A stretch of DNA of 64,000 nt, taken from assembly GCA_016211085.1 (NCBI GenBank), contig JACQSY010000103.1, positions 1 through 64,000 on the forward strand. The letters are read 5' to 3'. The notes below the pieces were generated by a model that ran no database searches, was not told where the DNA came from, and saw only the letters and a program-made list of their open reading frames with translations. This document shows positions 59,506-64,000 of the stretch, in pieces (position 1 is the stretch's first letter; the number at the start of each line of letters is the position of its first letter). Source of the DNA: Acidobacteriota bacterium. GTDB taxonomy: Bacteria > Acidobacteriota > UBA6911 > RPQK01 > JACQSY01. The position numbers and the translations under genes are program-made.

Positions 59506-59513
59506 GCTAAACT
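59505..59513 (+). promoter_or_regulatory. Extended -10 adjacent to the barrel gene
   Basis: TG (59505-59506), C, TAAACT (59508-59513), 11 nt before ATG 59525, third copy of the ATGCTAAACT sequence. The box overlaps the rlmD start codon on the other strand. Confidence 0.4.
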
Positions 59514-59524
59514 ATATTTTCACT

Positions 59525-60358
59525 ATGTCAAAATTCCTGGGGATCGTGTTCTTTTTCTCGTGCCACCCACTCCTGGCACAGTCTGGCAATGAGCCTTTTG
59601 AAATTACCGACAATTCGTTTCTCATTGAGGAAGCCTTCAACCAGGAAGCAGGCGTCTTGCAAAATATTTTTACGGCCCACTGGGTGCGTGACGTTGACAA
59701 GAGCGGCCAGGATGAATGGAGTTTTTCGTTTACCCAGGAGTGGCCGATCGCGGGTCAGACCCATCAGTTTTCCTTTGTGCTCCCTTTCGGACGCTTGAGC
59801 GGGGATCCCGCGCGTGGCATTGCCAAGGCTGCGGCCGGTTTAGGAGATTTGCTGATCAATTACCGGTTCCAGGCGACGACGGAAGAGGAGAATGGAAGCG
59901 CTTTTGCACCTCGAGCTACCCTGATTGTTCCAACCGGTGATGAAGAGGAGGGGTTTGGAGGAGGCGCGGCGGGGTTTCAGTTCAACTTACCATTGAGTAA
60001 ACAACGTGGAGATTTTTACTTTCACGGAAACGCCGGGATGACAGTTCTTCCCGAAGCGGGTGAGGATCCACAAAACAGTACCGTCTGGGGCTATCACCTC
60101 GGTGGGAGTGTGATTTGGAGAGCCAATCGCAGCATCAACGTGCTGTTCGAGACGCTGCTGGATGTGAGTGATGAGTTAGGGGAAGAGGGCAGCACGGAAA
60201 AAAATCCAGCCGTCTTCCTCTCGCCGGGTCTTCGTTGGGGGAAATGGGTGGGGAAGACGCAGGTGGTCAGTGGAATTGGACTACCTTTTGTGTTGAGTGA
60301 GGATTCTCAGGATTTTTCAGTGTTTCTTTATCTTTCCCTGGAATTCCCATTTCAATGA
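59525..60358 (+). CDS. Outer-membrane beta-barrel (transport/porin-like)
   Basis: A 277-residue secreted protein: signal peptide MSKFLGIVFFFSCHPLLAQ, then alternating beta-strands ending in the canonical C-terminal phenylalanine (LSLEFPFQ with an aromatic near the end). The pattern TDNSFLIEEAFNQEAGVLQNIF, FSFVLPFGRLSG and GDLLINYRFQ resembles phenol-degradation MetA/OMPP1-like barrels, but Bacteroidetes-type OprF-like barrels also fit (long segments split by eye). Inferred as a passive channel. It is 19 bp from the divergent rlmD. Confidence 0.75.
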   Translation: MSKFLGIVFFFSCHPLLAQSGNEPFEITDNSFLIEEAFNQEAGVLQNIFTAHWVRDVDKSGQDEWSFSFTQEWPIAGQTHQFSFVLPFGRLSGDPARGIAKAAAGLGDLLINYRFQATTEEENGSAFAPRATLIVPTGDEEEGFGGGAAGFQFNLPLSKQRGDFYFHGNAGMTVLPEAGEDPQNSTVWGYHLGGSVIWRANRSINVLFETLLDVSDELGEEGSTEKNPAVFLSPGLRWGKWVGKTQVVSGIGLPFVLSEDSQDFSVFLYLSLEFPFQ

Positions 60359-60375
60359 CCTCACTGGGGATTCCC

Positions 60376-63300
60376 TCAGCCGCCGTCGTGCTCTTCGGCT
60401 GAAGCTATTGCTTCTCGGACGGCGAAGTATCGCGCCTGAGGATGGTGCAGGACCAGCGCGCTGACAGAGGCTTCCGGTTCCATCATGTATTCCTCGGTCA
60501 GTGCAATTCCAATCTCCTCCGGTTGAAGCAGCGACCATAATTTTTTCTGGTCTGAAAGATCGGGACACGCCGGGTAACCGAACGAGTACCGTTTGCCTCG
60601 GTAGCGACCCTGCAGCCGGTCCTGAATCGTGACGGTCGCCGGGTCCGGGAATCCCCAAAGGCCCCGCAATTTCGCATGCAACCATTCGGCGAGAGCTTCG
60701 GCTGTTTCAACGGCTAGAGCCTGGACAGCATGGCTCTTTAAGTATTCACCCTGCTTTTTGTACGCTTCGTAGGCTTGGCGGATCCCCAGTCCTGCCGTCA
60801 CTGCAAAAAGACAAATGGAGTCGCTAGGTCGACTGTTGTCGCCTTTGGGTATGACATAGTCGGCCAGGCAAAGTCCCGGGGGTCCGGATTGGCGCGGAAA
60901 CTCAAATTGGCAAAGTACGTCTCCCCCGTCATTCAGGAGAAGGATCGAATCTTGGTCGCTGAGGGCACGAAAGAACTGCCAGACTGCATGAGCCTGCATT
61001 AGGCCGCGGCGACATTCCTCCTTTAAACTTTCAAAAAGCTCCTGAAGCATGCGGGCTTTTTCATCCCCTGTGGCGAGAAGTGAAGAGACGCCCCCCTTAA
61101 GACCCATATGCTTGCCGTATAGCATGCTGGGATTCACGTAAGGCCAAACCTCGTCCAAGCGAATGTTGCGGAGCACATGGCGTTTAAAATCGGGCGGGGT
61201 GGGTGGAGTGTCGAGCAGGGAAACGCTGCGCTGCGCTGGGAATACGACCGGTGCCGTGGACCCACGACCCGCGCGTTGTCGCTCGACTGCTGCGCGCTCC
61301 TTCTGAAGTTCCTGGACCAAAATCGTCCGTCGCTCAGGATCGAGCAAGCGCCTCGCCAGCTCCAGCCCGCTCATGGCGTCCTCGGCATAAGCCACGATTC
61401 CCTTATATGCAGGACCGATGCGCAGATGAGTAAAAGCGCGGCTAAGAGCCGCACCTCCAACCAGCATAGGCACTGTCGCGCCTGCCTGGGAAAGTTCAGC
61501 GGCCGTCACCACCATTTGTTGAGCCGACTTCACGAGCAGCCCGGAAAGCCCTATCAGATCCGGCTCATGTTTCCTTATGGCCTCGATTAGGTCGTGGGGA
61601 GGCACCTTGATACCCAGATTGATCACCTGGTAACCATTGTTGGAAAGAATAATGTCCACCAGGTTTTTTCCAATATCATGGACGTCTCCTTTTACAGTGG
61701 CCAGCAAGACCTTTCCTCGGCTGGCGCTTTCGGCCCTTTCCATATAAGGCTCGAGAAAGGCCACGGCCGCTTTCATGGCTTCAGCGCTCTGCAGGACCTC
61801 AGCCACAATCAGCTCGTTGTTGTTAAAGAGGCGGCCTACTTCATCCATCCCCCTCATCAGCGGACCGTTAATGATTTCAAGGGGAGTCGCTTCCTTCAAT
61901 TTTGCCGTGAGATCTTCAATCAGCCCGTCTTTGCTGCCCTCCACAATGTAGGCGCTGAGGCGATCGTCGAGCGGCAATTGCGAGGATTCCCGCTTGGGTC
62001 GCGAAGCGCCACGAAAATGATTGACGAAAGCGGTGACGGTTTCCTCACTGGTATGAAACAGCACTTTATCCGCCAGTTCCTTTTCTTCAGCCGGAATGCT
62101 GGCGTAACGCTCGAGTTTCTCCGAGTTCACGATGGCCAGGTCCAACCCCGCCTTGGTACAGTGATACAGAAAAACTGAATTCAAAACTTCACGTCCTGCA
62201 GGGGGAAGACCAAACGATACATTGCTGATTCCGAGAATGGTCTTGCACAGCGGAAGTTCCTGTTTGATCAAACGGAGGGCTTCAATGGTTTCCCTCGCGG
62301 ACCCCAGATAATTGGCGTCTCCCGTAGCGCAGGGAAAGACCAGAGGATCAATAAAGATGTCGGTGGGTCTTACGCCGTATTCGTGCACCAGCAGGTTGTA
62401 GGAGCGAAGCGCAATCGCCTGCTTTCGCTCTCGAGTAACGGCCATGCCCTTTTGGCGATCCTCATCGATGGTTCCCACCACCAGAGCGGCACCAAACTTC
62501 TTGGCCAAAGGCACCACCCTCCTGAAGCGTTCCTCGCCGTCCTCCAGATTGATGGAGTTGAGGACCGACTTGCCCTGACAGAAGGTCAAAGCCTCTTCCA
62601 TCACCGCCGCGTCGGTGGTGTCGATCATCAGCGGCACCTTGACCTTGGTGATGACATGTGACAAGAATCGTCTCATGTCGGCTGCTTCGTCGCGATCAGG
62701 ATCTTGCAGGCAAATGTCGATGACTTGAGCTCCGTTTCGGACTTGGCGGCGTGCAATTTCGCTGGCTTCCTCGAAGCGGGACTCCGCTATGAGCTGCTTA
62801 AAAACGCGACTGCCCAACACGTTGGTGCGTTCGCCCACCAGCACCGGACGTGTTGCCTCCTCAATTTCCAGGTTCTCGATCCCTGAGAGAAAAACCCGCT
62901 GGTGCACTGGAATAGGGCGGGGAGCCCGCCCCTCGACGGCCTGAACCAGAGCGGCCACATGTTGCGCCGTGGTGCCACAACAACCTCCCACCAGATTCAG
63001 CCAGCCCTCATCGATAAACCGGGAAAGCACACCTGCGATCATTGCTGGAGTTTCCAGATAGCGCCCTTCCTCGTCCGGCAGCCCTGCATTAGGCAAGCAG
63101 GCAACCCGTGTCCTGGCGAGTTCAGAAAGAGTTCGAATGTGATCGGTCATCAACTCGGGGCCCGTGGAGCAGTTGAGTCCTATGTAGAGGAGCGGGAAGT
63201 GTTCGAGGCTGGTGACGACGGCATCAATGGCCTGTCCGGCCAGCGTCGTCCCCATTGGCTCTATGGTGACTGAGACAGCTACCGGCACTGAGAAACCAAG

Positions 63301-63855
63301 CTCCCGAAAAGCGTCTTGAACGCCAATAAGTCCGGCCTTGATATTTCGCAAGTCCTGGCCGGTTTCCAGGAGGAGGTAATCTACCCCTCCACACAACAGT
63401 GCATGGGCCTGCTTGCCAAAGTGATGGACCAGTTCCTGAAAGCTGACTCCCCCGGTTACGGAAATGGCCCTGGTGGTGGGCCCCATGGCGCCGGCCACGA
63501 AGCGGGGATGATCCTCTGTAGAAAATTCGTCGCAAAGAGAACGCGCCAGTCGTGCAGCCGCCGCGGTAATTTCAAAGGCCCGCTGCTCCAGGCCATACTC
63601 AGCCAGGACCAGCTCCGTGCTGCCAAAGGTATTGGTTTCCAGGATGTCGGCTCCCACTTCCAGATAGCCCCGATGAATGTCGGCAATGACGTCGGGCCGG
63701 GTGAGCGCCAGAAATTCATTGCAGCCCTCGTAATCAGCTCCTCCAAAATCATCTGGACCCAGGCTGCAGGCCTGGATGGCTGTCCCCATGGCCCCGTCCA
63801 GAACGAGAATCCGTTGCTGGAGAAGCGTATTTAAGATCTGAATTCTCTCGGTCAT
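60376..63855 (-). CDS. metH: Cobalamin-dependent methionine synthase
   Basis: MetH (1159 residues) transfers methyl from 5-methyl-THF to homocysteine through cobalamin. In order: homocysteine domain with zinc cysteines (GLNCSTGPELM, VGGCCGTTAQH), pterin domain, cobalamin module with GDVHDIGKNLVDIILSNNG (the His ligand), and C-terminal SAM-dependent reactivation domain (RGKRYSFGYPACPD). Start ATG 63855 overlaps the upstream gene's stop (TGA at 63854-63852). The sequence is complete. A nearby convergent barrel gene is unrelated. Confidence 0.95.
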   Translation of the reverse strand: MTERIQILNTLLQQRILVLDGAMGTAIQACSLGPDDFGGADYEGCNEFLALTRPDVIADIHRGYLEVGADILETNTFGSTELVLAEYGLEQRAFEITAAAARLARSLCDEFSTEDHPRFVAGAMGPTTRAISVTGGVSFQELVHHFGKQAHALLCGGVDYLLLETGQDLRNIKAGLIGVQDAFRELGFSVPVAVSVTIEPMGTTLAGQAIDAVVTSLEHFPLLYIGLNCSTGPELMTDHIRTLSELARTRVACLPNAGLPDEEGRYLETPAMIAGVLSRFIDEGWLNLVGGCCGTTAQHVAALVQAVEGRAPRPIPVHQRVFLSGIENLEIEEATRPVLVGERTNVLGSRVFKQLIAESRFEEASEIARRQVRNGAQVIDICLQDPDRDEAADMRRFLSHVITKVKVPLMIDTTDAAVMEEALTFCQGKSVLNSINLEDGEERFRRVVPLAKKFGAALVVGTIDEDRQKGMAVTRERKQAIALRSYNLLVHEYGVRPTDIFIDPLVFPCATGDANYLGSARETIEALRLIKQELPLCKTILGISNVSFGLPPAGREVLNSVFLYHCTKAGLDLAIVNSEKLERYASIPAEEKELADKVLFHTSEETVTAFVNHFRGASRPKRESSQLPLDDRLSAYIVEGSKDGLIEDLTAKLKEATPLEIINGPLMRGMDEVGRLFNNNELIVAEVLQSAEAMKAAVAFLEPYMERAESASRGKVLLATVKGDVHDIGKNLVDIILSNNGYQVINLGIKVPPHDLIEAIRKHEPDLIGLSGLLVKSAQQMVVTAAELSQAGATVPMLVGGAALSRAFTHLRIGPAYKGIVAYAEDAMSGLELARRLLDPERRTILVQELQKERAAVERQRAGRGSTAPVVFPAQRSVSLLDTPPTPPDFKRHVLRNIRLDEVWPYVNPSMLYGKHMGLKGGVSSLLATGDEKARMLQELFESLKEECRRGLMQAHAVWQFFRALSDQDSILLLNDGGDVLCQFEFPRQSGPPGLCLADYVIPKGDNSRPSDSICLFAVTAGLGIRQAYEAYKKQGEYLKSHAVQALAVETAEALAEWLHAKLRGLWGFPDPATVTIQDRLQGRYRGKRYSFGYPACPDLSDQKKLWSLLQPEEIGIALTEEYMMEPEASVSALVLHHPQARYFAVREAIASAEEHDGG

Positions 63856-64000
63856 TTCTTGAGTCCCGTCGCAATCACTACACGGAACGGGGGGCCGGTT
63901 TCTTTGGCCACCCTCTCGCACTGGATCTTGCCAAAGCCTATCGCATGAAGCCATTTTCTCAAGGTACGTGTTGGAAAACCAAGCCAACGGTGGCGCAACT
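63852..64000 (-). CDS. Partial C-terminus of a methyltransferase-like gene upstream of metH
   Basis: Reading leftward from 64000, an open frame encodes about 48 residues ending in RVVIATGLKK. Before that come RTLRKWLHAIGFGKI and KETGPPFRVVI. The stop overlaps the metH ATG (ATGA at 63855-63852). A tail of this shape ends ArsR-fused SAM methyltransferases that often precede metH or metF, so I infer that family, but only the final part is visible and the gene continues beyond the window. Confidence 0.5.
   Translation of the reverse strand, partial: LRHRWLGFPTRTLRKWLHAIGFGKIQCERVAKETGPPFRVVIATGLKK

Noticed and set aside
63856-63987. 44-residue N-terminal extension of MetH
   Set aside because: The family starts near MTERIQIL; the extension overlaps the upstream gene's conserved frame.

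Overview
The window reads as chromosomal DNA of a Gram-negative, aerobic, mid-GC bacterium. Supporting signs are lipoproteins, a predicted outer-membrane barrel, a GT9 heptosyltransferase-type enzyme, an MEP-pathway ispH, B12-dependent metH, a bacterial Ku, and secreted metallopeptidases of a type common in Acidobacteriota. An acidobacterial or related origin is my best inference; the sequence alone does not prove it. Genes are dense, often overlap by 4 bp, and sit mostly in housekeeping or generic accessory neighbourhoods. I see no phage, insertion sequence or CRISPR array.

Layout: 0.3-8 kb holds a secreted M29-like lipoprotein, relA/spoT, rpmB, a thiolase, a zinc-ribbon/TPR gene and recA, then tRNA-Gln(UUG). 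8.5-14.7 kb holds a DMT permease, an acyl-CoA ligase coupled to a DtxR/MntR regulator, a MerR-TPR protein, Ku and leuB. 14.9-21.5 kb is a three-gene overlapping surface-polysaccharide operon (methyltransferase, GT2-GT4 fusion, and a 994-aa protein with five tandem 138-aa repeats). 21.5-26.6 kb has secreted proteins including a matrixin-like protease, then hpt. 26.8-32.6 kb has aquaporin, DUF4202, methyltransferase, a broken glycosyltransferase, GT9 and ilvD.

32.7-38.2 kb is the most interesting part. It runs ferredoxin, an EgtD-like methyltransferase translationally coupled to an OpuC-type betaine-family ABC transporter, and then a compact putative RiPP locus. That locus has its own promoter, a 25-codon peptide gene with a strong ribosome site, a rho-independent terminator, a DUF692/MNIO oxidase (36627-37433) and an overlapping partner gene with a PqqD-like C-terminus (37430-38224). 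The peptide lacks cysteine, so any modification would have to differ from the cysteine chemistry of methanobactin or 3-thiaglutamate pathways. A Val-rich attenuator leader is the main competing explanation.

38.4-45.7 kb holds an isomerase-like protein, an M28 peptidase, a Uup-type ABC-F protein and a three-gene HlyD/ABC exporter. 45.8-52.8 kb is a co-oriented run: ispH, aldo/keto reductase, acyl-CoA synthetase, TYW1-like radical SAM, queF, M20 peptidase and proline dehydrogenase. 52.9-60.4 kb holds an Hpt-like/REC/GGDEF/REC protein, a sigma-54 response regulator, a MerR/B12-fold regulator, two methyltransferases and a barrel protein. metH and the tail of an upstream methyltransferase-like gene close the window.

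Across the window several genes have a -10-like box only 5-15 nt before the start codon and no Shine-Dalgarno sequence, suggesting leaderless or near-leaderless mRNAs are common in this genome.
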